Assembly: GCF_003072065.1 (NCBI RefSeq)
Contig: NZ_QCYG01000003.1
Span: forward strand, 1 to 64,000
Reading direction: 5' to 3'
Source of the DNA: Thalassorhabdomicrobium marinisediminis
GTDB lineage: Bacteria > Pseudomonadota > Alphaproteobacteria > Rhodobacterales > Rhodobacteraceae
Length of the DNA stretch: 64,000 nt
The notes beneath the pieces were generated by a model that saw nothing but the letters and a program-made list of their open reading frames with translations, did no database searches and was not told the DNA's origin. Positions 1-7,614 of the stretch are shown here, piece by piece. Every line of letters starts with the position of its first letter. Position 1 is the first letter of the stretch. The position numbers and the translations under genes are program-made.

Positions 1-41
1 GGCACTTGCCGCCATGCGATCAGGATACAAGCTGAACCGTC

Positions 42-197
42 ATGCGCGCGCCGCTGAAAAAAGACATGCGGTCTTACTTCGTACTGTGCGAAGCATGGCG
101 ATCGGTGCGGGCACAAAAGGGTGCAGAGCAGGTGCTCGTTGCAACACGCACCAAAGGTCCGCATTGCGTAAGCGGTGCGCCGTTCACACTGGATTGA
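42..197 (+). pseudogene. Short ORF, possible remnant of a P27-like phage terminase small subunit
   Basis: A 51-codon ORF runs from ATG to TGA directly before the truncated ABC-F gene. Its stretch Y-F-V-L-C-E-A-W-R-S-V-R-A-Q-K-G resembles the helical segment before the C-terminus of P27-family terminase small subunits (aromatic, Cys, Ala-Trp, then a helix ending in Gly). The match is short and by eye, so it could be chance. If real, it is a scrap left by a prophage or a recombination event. No ribosome-binding site is evident. Confidence 0.2.
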
Positions 198-202
198 TGT
201 AG

Positions 203-514
203 TTCCAGGCTACGACGCAAACGGCCCACGCCGCCTTGGCCCGGTTCGGGTTTCGTGCCACCGATGCACTGCGCCGCGCCGAAGATCTGAGCGGGGGTGA
301 AAAGGTGCGCGCAGGTCTCGCCTGCGTTCTCGGCGCGACGCCGCCGCCGCAACTTCTGCTACTTGATGAGCCGACGAACCACCTCGACTTGGAAGGGGTC
401 GAAGCGCTGGAAGCGGCACTGTCATGCTATGACGGGGCAGTGGTGGTCGTCAGTCACGATCAGGCATTCCTCAAAGAATTCTCGGCAAACAGGTTTGTTT
501 CGTTGAAGAAGTGA
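203..514 (+). pseudogene. 5'-truncated ABC-F family ATPase (C-terminal fragment)
   Basis: About 104 codons of the second nucleotide-binding domain of an ABC-F ATPase (COG0488 type) remain. The signature [12 protein letters not shown], the Walker [13 protein letters not shown] and the switch-histidine segment VVSHD are intact, and the C-terminus ends normally. Both Walker A motifs and the whole first domain are missing; complete family members have about 500 or more residues. A TAG at 200-202 closes the frame just upstream, and homology seems to begin within a few codons of it. A TTG at 236 could be read as a start, but a protein with no P-loop could not hydrolyse ATP. I read it as a deletion or recombination scar. 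Confidence 0.75.
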
Positions 515-801
515 CCGCTTTATTCGCACGAGAGATCTTGACGTGAGATTCCGCGCCGCTTCGACGCGGTAACTGCAGCGAATGGCAGTAGCGAGCTCAA
601 TCCGACCAGTGCTGCTTGGTAGACGACTGCCTGCAGCCAGAGGCAGGCAATAATAAGTTACAACAACTGCCTTAACCATACCTGCGCTTCCACGCCTCTT
701 ATTATAAGCGGGAAACCAACAAGACGTTGAACGCCTGTCGCGCAGCACGGCAGGAAGACATGTAAGGGCGTTGGTTCTTTCTATGGGACAAGGGCAGACC
801 A
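515..801. other. Intergenic, no gene recognised
   Basis: Between the ABC-F fragment and the 3' end of the oxidoreductase gene I see no supported coding region. The segment is locally AT-richer and holds a weak inverted repeat (AGGCAG at 641-646, CTGCCT at 667-672). An antisense frame covers it, but its product is unlike any family I know. Confidence 0.4.
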
Positions 802-1779
802 TCATACCACAACAACATTGCCGCGTTTGTGTCCCGCTTCGACGTAAGCATGTGCCTCGAGGAGATCGGACAGCAGATAGGTCCGATCGATGATGGGGGT
901 GAGGTGATCCTGTTCGATTTGTGTCAGGATCTCGGACAGCATGGCCCGCAGGCGTTGCGGCTTTTCCAAGCCCGCCGCCGCGAACAGGGCGCGCTTCCGG
1001 CCAAGACGCGAGAGCAAGATCGCCGGAAGCCGTCCCAGCGTCAGCACCGGGCAGAGGTAGCGCCCCGTATCTGCAAGCGCGGGCTTTGCGGTCGAGAAGG
1101 TGCCAACGCCCAGCGTGTCGAAGATCACGTCATAGCCGGCCCCGCGCTGCAGGGCGTCTTCGGCGTTATAGTCGATCACTTGGTCCGCGCCGAGCGACGC
1201 CACGAAGCTGGCGTTCCGCGCGCTGCAGGTCGCCGTCACTTCGGCGCCCATGTGGGCGGCGATCTGCACGGCCGCGCTGCCAAGGCTGCCAGCCCCGCCG
1301 AGGATCAAGACACGGTCGCCGGATTGCACCTCACCAAGGTTGTGCAGATAGTGCCAAGAGGTCAGTACACCGTCGCACAGAACGGCTGCTTCCTCATGGG
1401 ACAAGCTGGCAGGCTTGGGCATCAGGACCCCGCCCTCGTCAAGGCAAATGTGGCTTGCGTTGGCGCCGAAGTGCATTCCGGCCTCGCCAAAGACCAGATC
1501 GCCCGAGGCAAAGCGGCTGACCTTATTTCCTGTCGCCATGACCTCCCCGGACAGGCCCGTGCCGGACAGCCCGTTGCGCGGGCGTCGCAGACCAAGGAAC
1601 GGGCGCGCGAACAGCGGCTCGCCCTTGCGCATCATGCCATCGGCTCGCGTTACGGCCGAAGCATGAATGCGGATCAGAACCTCGTTCGGGCCGGGCTGCG
1701 GCATGGGGAGCGTGACGGGGGTGAGCGTGTCGGGGCGGCCATAGTGCGGGATGTGCCAGGCGGTGCGTGTTGCAGTCAT
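802..1779 (-). CDS. Zinc-independent MDR-family NAD(P)-dependent alcohol dehydrogenase / quinone oxidoreductase
   Basis: A 325-residue medium-chain dehydrogenase/reductase. The N-terminal GroES-like half (LPMPQPGPNEVLIRIHAS) is followed by a Rossmann half with the NAD(P) loop LILGGAGSLGSAAVQ and downstream YDVIFDTLG. The Cys/His zinc ligands of true alcohol dehydrogenases are not apparent, which fits the quinone-oxidoreductase/NADPH reductase branch; the substrate cannot be told. The start at 1779 is chosen because GGAGG (1787-1791) lies seven bases upstream; a longer frame to 1869 lacks this support. It is divergent from a LysR regulator, a common arrangement for a regulator and its target. 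Confidence 0.8.
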   Translation of the reverse strand: MTATRTAWHIPHYGRPDTLTPVTLPMPQPGPNEVLIRIHASAVTRADGMMRKGEPLFARPFLGLRRPRNGLSGTGLSGEVMATGNKVSRFASGDLVFGEAGMHFGANASHICLDEGGVLMPKPASLSHEEAAVLCDGVLTSWHYLHNLGEVQSGDRVLILGGAGSLGSAAVQIAAHMGAEVTATCSARNASFVASLGADQVIDYNAEDALQRGAGYDVIFDTLGVGTFSTAKPALADTGRYLCPVLTLGRLPAILLSRLGRKRALFAAAGLEKPQRLRAMLSEILTQIEQDHLTPIIDRTYLLSDLLEAHAYVEAGHKRGNVVVV

Positions 1780-1810
1780 CGGTGAACCTCCGGGATATTG
1801 GATATGCCAA

Positions 1811-1839
1811 ACGGGATAGAGGTTTCTTCTTGATCCCGT
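1811..1839. promoter_or_regulatory. Perfect inverted repeat between MDR and LysR genes, candidate LysR operator
   Basis: ACGGGAT (1811-1817) and ATCCCGT (1833-1839) form perfect 7-base arms separated by 15 bases. The repeat sits in the 107-bp gap between the two divergent start codons, where LysR-type regulators usually bind dyad sites. That the neighbouring LysR protein binds it is inference. Confidence 0.5.
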
Positions 1840-1886
1840 CGCTGGCAATAATGGGCCAGAGTGGTTCACAAACGATCCGGGTGGTC

Positions 1887-2768
1887 ATGGACTGGAAATC
1901 TCTACCAGCTTTTCTGGCGGTCGCGCGAAACGGCTCGCTTCGGGCGGCGGCCGAGCAGACGGGCGGCACCCACGCCACCCTGCGCCGCCAGATCGAAGCC
2001 CTTGAAGCGCAGCTTGGCACCCAGCTTTTCCGGCGAGGTGCGGACGGCTTGTCGCTGACCGCGGCCGGGCAACGTCTGCTGCCGCAAGCGCTCGACGCCG
2101 AGGCGGCGTTGCTCAAGGGGTTCAACGCCGTGAAAGGGCTGGACCGCGAAGCCTCGGGGCGCATCCGTCTGTCGGTGGACCCGATGACGGCGCACTACAT
2201 GCTGGCCCCGGTCCTTGCCGATTTTGCGGCGCTTTATCCCGAGATCGAGATCGAATTGCGCCTTGGTTACACCTTGGACTCCATTGCCCGCAACGAGACC
2301 GATGTCTCGATCCGCCACGCCGCCGAGATTGAGGATGACGCGGTGGGCCGGAAATTGTTTCCCCTGTCCATCGGAGTGGTCGCCTCGCGCGACTACATCG
2401 ACCGTGCGTTGCCAAAGGCAGGCCGCAAAGGGCGGGGATTGAGCTGGATCGGATATGGTGACGTGCCCGAGCTGACCGACATGATAGCCGCCTCGGCCTT
2501 TCCCGAAGCGCGGATCCGTCACACGGTCCCGGACCCGGAAATGCACCCTCATCTCGTCCGCGCAGGGGCGGGGATGACCTTCCTTGCGACGTGGATCACC
2601 TCGGTGTTCCCCGAGTTGCAACGGGTCCCGGGCGCCGCGCCCGACCAGCGACGGGCGACTTGGGTCCTCTTACACGGCGAGTTGCGCCGCGTCCGTAGGG
2701 TCCGGCTCTTCGTCGACTACCTGTGCGACGCGCTCCTGGAACGACGCGTGGATTTTCAGGGGTTTTGA
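1887..2768 (+). CDS. LysR family transcriptional regulator
   Basis: A 293-residue LysR-type regulator. The N-terminal winged helix-turn-helix is clear (WKSLPAFLAVARNGSLRAAAEQ, then TLRRQIEALEAQLGTQLF and LTAAGQRL, about residues 3-62), followed by the substrate-binding domain (about 90-290, including IRLSVDP and the EIEIELRLG segment). The start at ATG 1887 places the helix-turn-helix at the usual distance from the N-terminus; an upstream in-frame ATG would add about 12 residues. It faces the MDR oxidoreductase and probably controls it through the inverted repeat between them. The ligand is unknown. Confidence 0.85.
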   Translation: MDWKSLPAFLAVARNGSLRAAAEQTGGTHATLRRQIEALEAQLGTQLFRRGADGLSLTAAGQRLLPQALDAEAALLKGFNAVKGLDREASGRIRLSVDPMTAHYMLAPVLADFAALYPEIEIELRLGYTLDSIARNETDVSIRHAAEIEDDAVGRKLFPLSIGVVASRDYIDRALPKAGRKGRGLSWIGYGDVPELTDMIAASAFPEARIRHTVPDPEMHPHLVRAGAGMTFLATWITSVFPELQRVPGAAPDQRRATWVLLHGELRRVRRVRLFVDYLCDALLERRVDFQGF

Positions 2769-2916
2769 GACAACCGTGCCGTTGGTCAAGACTGTAGGCA
2801 TCGTACCTACGACAAACGGACCATTGCGGCCGTCCGCCTTGGTCGGCAACACCGCGCCGCAACATAGATGCGGCTTGCAAGACCGCAAAAAAAAACGAAG
2901 CGAGGGCAGCACGGAC

Positions 2917-5232
2917 TTAAATCAAATCCACACAATCCAAGCCTTCTGCAAAAGCATGATTTATGAAGATTTCCTCATCGTCACCATCAGCGCGCGCTCG
3001 CATTTTTGAGATCAACTTCTGGTCATATCTATAGTCGTAGATGTATTTCTCTTCACCATTAGGCGAAGATGCCCCCAGGACAGCAAACCAAAAGAAGAGA
3101 TCAACAATCTTATCGAGGTGATCGCCATAACCTTCCTTCGTAAGAGTTCCTTTAACCGTCCCTAACGTCGTTTTACGCCCCAAGCCAATAAGCGCATATA
3201 TTGCATCTTCAGAACTTGGATAAATATCTCGCATTTCGAAGCTGGTGTTTCCAATTACGTCTTGGCTGAAGTTCCGAAAACCGGCTCTTAAATCCTCTAC
3301 TTCAATTCGTTCATGCCCGCATACATCTGCATGGCCTATGCACTCGTCAACTAACTGAATAAGGTATCGGGGACGCATTAATGACCTTTTTGTTAACCAA
3401 GCTATACTACCCATGCCATCAATCGTAGGAATAGAGATGTCCGCCCATCCGGCGGCCTTGCCAGTTCTCGCTAACGTCGAAGACCTAATCCGCTCCTCTA
3501 TGACCTGTTGAAGAGCAGCCTCACTATCCCAATCTACAACAATTTTTCCGTCCTTGCCGCGATCGTTCTGCTGGTCGACCAGTAACTCAAAAACGTCATT
3601 ACGTAGAAATAGCAGCCAGCCCAAGTTGGCTCTACTTTTCGCGGCTTTACGTTCAACCTTTCGAAGGGCATCAATCAGCGTGCTGACAATTAATACGTCA
3701 TCGCGATCAACGCCGTGTGCACCCCACCCTTTATCAATGTTGTCGACCAACAATAGGGTGCGATCACGAGTTTCGAGATAGGAAAGCACAGCGTTCTGAA
3801 TCTTGTGAATGTCCGTTGCGTAAAGTAATTCAGTAACCTCGCTTGTCTGAAGCGCTGTACTTCCGTCTGTACCATGCCGCATATAGAACTTGTCATTAAT
3901 ATCTTTAATTAGCCCCATCATTCGCTCAGAGAAATCACCCTCTCTCGCCTCGAATAGAACCGACCTAAGCTCTGACAAGTCGTCCAGAATGGGGGTCAAT
4001 CTGGGATTTCTACCGTAAAGCCTCTTGTAGTCTGACTCTAATATTTTATGGACAATCTCGCAATAGACTATGTACTCCCAGAATGCTGTAAGCGTGTGCT
4101 CTTTGGTGCCATCAGCCAGCAGCGTGACGAGTTGCTCTTTAAACTTTCTTAATTGGTAGCCATCAGGCTTCAAATCCAGAACTAGTTCGCTATTCTTTCT
4201 GCGTGAAATATCGCGAACACGCCAGAAGATGGCTGTCTTTCCCGCTCCCTTGCGACCGACAACGAGCCTTCCTCGCCCTTCAAGTGCATTCTTGAAATGG
4301 TGCGTTTCGACAAAGTAATCCTCGAGGTCGCGCATTTCATTCTCGGCAGCATTTGAACCCACTGAAACTTGAGATATTAAGCGCCGATTTTTAGTCCGCC
4401 TTTTTTCAGTCCCACCCAATTGCTGTTGATAAAGCTTCGGAACAAGGTCGGATACCGCATCCCGGATATCGTCAGGATGCTTTATGGTCCGGCAAACATC
4501 TATGAAATCGAGTGGCTTGTTCGCATTTGGATCAACTAATATTACACATTCTTTGTCCAACCCGATAGTCAAGCCTGCAAGAAAGGCCGCGCGGATATTG
4601 TGAAGTAAATAATCCGTTCGAGTGGTGTCGTACACGGAGACCACAACAGCGCTGCTCTCGTTGACAAGCTCCCATGCGCTTCGAGTTGAAAGGCGATACT
4701 CTTCCTGTGGATCAACCGTACGATAGAATTTCGCAAGCTCCTTTACGGCTGAAATAAGCTTAGTACTAAACTCGTTTCGCCGCAGTGAATCCAGCACCAA
4801 CAATGGTTGATTTGATATTTCGAAATTTGGCTCTGCAAATATTGGGCGACCCACAGCGTGTGACTGCAGTTGATAGACTAAGTCGGCGGAGTTCTCATAC
4901 CTAATCTGTCCAACGTTATCCAGAAGGCCTACTTTTCGCAAGTATTCTCCAGCGTCCATCATAGATATATTAATAATCGGTATGATCGGCTTCATCTTAC
5001 CGATAGCGAAACCAATTTCAAAGAAAACGTTCTCGTTAGGTATACTGATATCGCAAATTAGCCCATCAGCCTTAGCTATTTCCGGGAGAACAGATTGATC
5101 AATTAACCTTCCGGCACCAAAGGTTGAACGCCAAGTCGAAAACTGGAGGTGAGAGGAGTTCGCCTTTTCCGCTTCTTCTATGGAGATTGAAATGTGATCC
5201 GGTGAAGATGGGTACGCTGCAAAAAACTTCAT
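2917..5232 (-). CDS. TIR-like/NDT-like tandem domain protein fused to a P-loop ATPase, putative defence protein
   Basis: A 771-residue protein of unknown function. Residues 1-95 look like a nucleoside 2-deoxyribosyltransferase/TIR-like (Cap12-type) Rossmann domain: KFFAAYPSSP strand, ADGLICDIS, then NVFFEIG with Glu72 where these families keep the catalytic Glu. Residues about 150-265 look like a second copy (AVVVSVYDTTRTDYLLHNIRAAFLAGLTIG) in which no Glu occupies that place. A P-loop ATPase follows: Walker A GRKGAGKT at 326-333, Walker B LLLVDNID at 493-500, and a helical C-terminus. It resembles the Sll1717-type P-loop ATPase group. The layout, effector-like N-terminus on an NTPase, matches bacterial immune sensors, but that role is inferred. 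The gene is clearly AT-richer than its surroundings, a sign of transfer. The start is the only good ATG; its ribosome-binding site is weak. Confidence 0.7.
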   Translation of the reverse strand: MKFFAAYPSSPDHISISIEEAEKANSSHLQFSTWRSTFGAGRLIDQSVLPEIAKADGLICDISIPNENVFFEIGFAIGKMKPIIPIINISMMDAGEYLRKVGLLDNVGQIRYENSADLVYQLQSHAVGRPIFAEPNFEISNQPLLVLDSLRRNEFSTKLISAVKELAKFYRTVDPQEEYRLSTRSAWELVNESSAVVVSVYDTTRTDYLLHNIRAAFLAGLTIGLDKECVILVDPNANKPLDFIDVCRTIKHPDDIRDAVSDLVPKLYQQQLGGTEKRRTKNRRLISQVSVGSNAAENEMRDLEDYFVETHHFKNALEGRGRLVVGRKGAGKTAIFWRVRDISRRKNSELVLDLKPDGYQLRKFKEQLVTLLADGTKEHTLTAFWEYIVYCEIVHKILESDYKRLYGRNPRLTPILDDLSELRSVLFEAREGDFSERMMGLIKDINDKFYMRHGTDGSTALQTSEVTELLYATDIHKIQNAVLSYLETRDRTLLLVDNIDKGWGAHGVDRDDVLIVSTLIDALRKVERKAAKSRANLGWLLFLRNDVFELLVDQQNDRGKDGKIVVDWDSEAALQQVIEERIRSSTLARTGKAAGWADISIPTIDGMGSIAWLTKRSLMRPRYLIQLVDECIGHADVCGHERIEVEDLRAGFRNFSQDVIGNTSFEMRDIYPSSEDAIYALIGLGRKTTLGTVKGTLTKEGYGDHLDKIVDLFFWFAVLGASSPNGEEKYIYDYRYDQKLISKMRARADGDDEEIFINHAFAEGLDCVDLI

Positions 5233-5674
5233 TTATCAATCTCTTAGGGATATCACCGCGAAATACACTGGTTCAGATAATGTTGGATTGCAACCATAAT
5301 CTGTTTGCTGAGGTGTCGCCATGTAGAGTAGTGTCACATGAAGCTATGACACCTTCGGTATCCGCAATCGCAAGAGAGCGTGTAGGCATCCAATTCAACC
5401 GTAGTTTGAGCTTGAGGACAGCCAGTCGTCACACCGAATCTGGGTATTCTTGTGGGCGTTAAGCCGGTCCATCTTGCCTCACAATCAGTCGTTTCGCACC
5501 GCAGAGGATGTCATCGTTCCGCCCTTGGAGTGGGTTGGGCCGCGTTCAACGGACCGACCCAGGCCGAACATCCGTGTCCCTGTACACCTAAGGGTGCGTT
5601 CGCATATGTGAAGAAAGCTCGAAGCCATCCAGAAGACCTCCGGAACCAAGTTAACAGAAATCATCTTCGTCGGT
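5233..5674. other. 442-bp noncoding gap in the island
   Basis: The gap separates the AAA+ ATPase gene (upstream) from the TIR-like/ATPase gene (downstream), both read leftward. Apart from the GTGTCA/TGACAC dyad I see no supported gene, no clear terminator and no repeat. A 111-codon frame on the plus strand overlaps the AAA+ gene antisense and has no recognisable motif. The length suggests the downstream gene has its own promoter. Confidence 0.45.
5331..5352. promoter_or_regulatory. Inverted repeat upstream of the TIR-like/ATPase gene, candidate operator
   Basis: GTGTCA (5331-5336) and TGACAC (5347-5352) are perfect 6-base arms with a 10-base spacer, about 100 bases upstream of the 771-residue gene's start codon. 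No binding protein can be named. Confidence 0.3.
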
Positions 5675-6790
5675 TCAATGCAACCGTGGTCCCCCGTCCA
5701 TGTTTTGAGCCCGTTCCAACATTCGCAGAACGTCGCGCAGGCTTTGTCGGCGCTTGGTCACTTTTGGGGCCAGCGCAATCGCCATAGCCACCGCTTCAAC
5801 CGAGGCTTTGGACAGGCCCATCGTACTGCCCTTCTTATAGGCAAAGGATTGCAACTGTTCTGTCGTAAGGTCGGGAATCTCTATAATTTGGCAACGGCTT
5901 CGCAATGTTTCCGGCACATTTTCAATCACGTTTGAAGTCAGCACCCAGGAGATATGAGACATATTAAACCTCACCCGAAAAAACGGACACTCCCATTTTG
6001 CCGCGGTCGCAGGTTCCAGAAGAGATAACAGGCTATCTGAAAATGCGTGATACGTTCCGCGATTCGATGTTGCTGTCCGTCCCTTACAAATCTCATCAAC
6101 TACGATCAACGGATTGGCTATGCGTTTGGATAGTAATAGACCAATAGGTTGACCTTCAACTGATGAGCTCCATCCCCGTTCCAGTCCGGCAACAGCAATT
6201 CCTGCGCCGCCTTTACTCGCATCAATATCGATAGAAGGTACCGAAAGTGCGATTGCGACAGACCTGGCCCAAACGCTTTTCCCAATCCCTGGAGGGCCAT
6301 TAAGAATCACTGGTCGCAAAGTAAGGGGGTCCCCTCGGACAGCAATGCGTCGAAGCACTTTCCACAGATGATCGGTCGCGAACTTCATCCAAGGCATCTC
6401 TGCGTGCAATTTCGCGGCGACTTCATCGGCCCAGTTCAAATCTTTGGCCGTAACAACCTTCATGCCATTCAGCGCAGGGGTTAACCGGTTGAGATCCTCC
6501 GGCTTTAAATGGGTGATGCCCGCGGCCGCGCGACGTGCCCTCGACAACTTATCTGCGCGATTGCGAATACGCTGAAGATCCCCACGGTCCAGTTCGATTT
6601 CATCCAGAAGTTCGCTATCCAGCACCTCGAAGTCCTCACCATCGAAGTCTTCTGGCAACCTGAAATTGTTTTGCGGATCAGCAAGGCATTTGTTGAGTCG
6701 GATCCGTGTCAGGGTTAACTGGAGTCGCTGCGCGATCTTGTCCGAAGACGTCTCGAAACGAGGGAGGTCAATAATCTTGATCAGTGTCAT
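5675..6790 (-). CDS. Lon-like AAA+ ATPase without protease domain
   Basis: A 371-residue AAA+ ATPase. Walker A GPPGIGKS is at 165-172, Walker B LIVVDEI near 228-234, sensor 1 VLTSN at 283-287, an arginine-finger-like LRSRC at 296-300, and a sensor-2 helix near 350. The spacing and the segments SDSLLSLLEP and VPETLRSRCQIIEI resemble the ATPase module of Lon proteases. The Ser-Lys protease domain is absent, and the 150-residue N-terminus matches nothing I recognise. The start is supported by AAGGAAG six bases upstream. It lies with the TIR-like/ATPase gene in the AT-richer island and is preceded by a duplicated 205-bp noncoding unit. It may remodel or unfold a partner protein; the partner is unknown. 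Confidence 0.75.
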   Translation of the reverse strand: MTLIKIIDLPRFETSSDKIAQRLQLTLTRIRLNKCLADPQNNFRLPEDFDGEDFEVLDSELLDEIELDRGDLQRIRNRADKLSRARRAAAGITHLKPEDLNRLTPALNGMKVVTAKDLNWADEVAAKLHAEMPWMKFATDHLWKVLRRIAVRGDPLTLRPVILNGPPGIGKSVWARSVAIALSVPSIDIDASKGGAGIAVAGLERGWSSSVEGQPIGLLLSKRIANPLIVVDEICKGRTATSNRGTYHAFSDSLLSLLEPATAAKWECPFFRVRFNMSHISWVLTSNVIENVPETLRSRCQIIEIPDLTTEQLQSFAYKKGSTMGLSKASVEAVAMAIALAPKVTKRRQSLRDVLRMLERAQNMDGGPRLH

Positions 6791-6873
6791 GGTGAACTTC
6801 CTTGGTCAGGCATTGACTTGAGAAGGGTCGGACCTGCGAACAGACGCTTGGCCCTGGGTACCGATTCTCAGTT

Positions 6874-7078
6874 GAATGCCTCGAACCCTGCGCACCATTC
6901 AGAAATGAGTCAAGCCATTGATATTGCATAACTTTTGCGAAAAATGGAATTGCGAACAATCTCTCACACCGGTGCGATATGTCAGCCGAGACGCAGGTAC
7001 GCACCTCAATCGCTCTGCTTCCAACACGTTGGTGCTGGCCTGCAATATAATAAGGAAGCCCACCCCGCCATCGCAGAT
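6874..7078. repeat. Imperfect direct repeat unit, copy 1
   Basis: About 205 bases that recur at 7107-7312 with roughly four of five bases identical by eye and no obvious gaps. Best-kept blocks include CCCTGCGCACCATTC near the left end, GCGATATGTCAG in the middle, GGTACGCACCTCAA, and TCCAACACGTTGGTGCTGG, which contains the small dyad CCAAC-AC-GTTGG. No reading frame is conserved between the copies. The unit ends 84 bases upstream of the AAA+ ATPase start codon. Confidence 0.75.
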
Positions 7079-7106
7079 ACCCCTTATCGTGATGCTCCCT
7101 TGCTCA

Positions 7107-7312
7107 GAATGCCTCAAACCCTGCGCACCATTCACGAACGAGTCAAGTTATTGATATTAAGTATATTTTGCGAAAAGTTGAAATGCGAACGATCTGTTAA
7201 ACCGATGCGATATGTCAGACGAGCCGTAGGTACGCACCTCAACCTCTCTTCTTCCAACACGTTGGTGCTGGTCTGCGATTTGATAAGGAAATCCACCCGG
7301 CCATTGCAGCTA
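7107..7312. repeat. Imperfect direct repeat unit, copy 2
   Basis: Second copy of the unit at 6874-7078, offset by 233 bases, same orientation. The strongest conservation is again around GCGATATGTCAG, GGTACGCACCTCAA and the CCAAC-AC-GTTGG dyad. The frame that is open across copy 1 on the minus strand meets stops in this copy, so the unit is probably noncoding: a duplicated regulatory region or small RNA. Confidence 0.75.
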
Positions 7313-7452
7313 CTCTATATAGATATGCTTCTTTGCCCAGCTACTGGGAGCACAGAGATTGCGAAAAGCAGTTCCTGCTCCGCCCGTTTGGGCGCTGCAG
7401 AATTTCGCGACATCACACCACAGGGTACCGCGTGGCCGTGTCGTTGGTCGGC

Positions 7453-7489
7453 AAAAAAGAAGGCGCCGTTCCTTGCGAAACGGCGCCTT
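7453..7489 (-). terminator. Intrinsic terminator downstream of nrdJ
   Basis: On the minus strand, 11-base perfect arms (AAGGCGCCGTT and its complement, 7460-7470 and 7479-7489) enclose an 8-base loop and are followed by a run of six T (after CT). It lies about 125 bases past the nrdJ stop codon and also marks the right edge of the AT-richer island. Confidence 0.8.
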
Positions 7490-7614
7490 ATAGAATCTTT
7501 ACTTCTCAATATCTTAGGACTTGATGGAAGAAATAGACCCGTAAAGTGGAAGACTTTTCAGTCAAAGTGGCTCTGAATTGCCTGTCGTTTCATTTGCTGG
7601 TGCTCAGATCACCC

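Noticed and set aside
2794-2810. GTAGG/CCTAC inverted repeat after the LysR gene as a terminator
   Set aside because: Only five-base arms and no T-run; too weak to list.
5452-5787. 111-codon plus-strand frame in the island
   Set aside because: Overlaps the AAA+ gene antisense, lacks a ribosome-binding site and any known motif.
6874-7312. Direct repeats as a CRISPR array
   Set aside because: Only two long, imperfect copies with a 233-base period; no short regular repeats, spacers or cas genes.
2769-7614. tRNA gene or att site at the island edges
   Set aside because: I looked for tRNA-like arms and matching direct repeats near 2.8 and 7.5 kb and saw none; no integrase is present.
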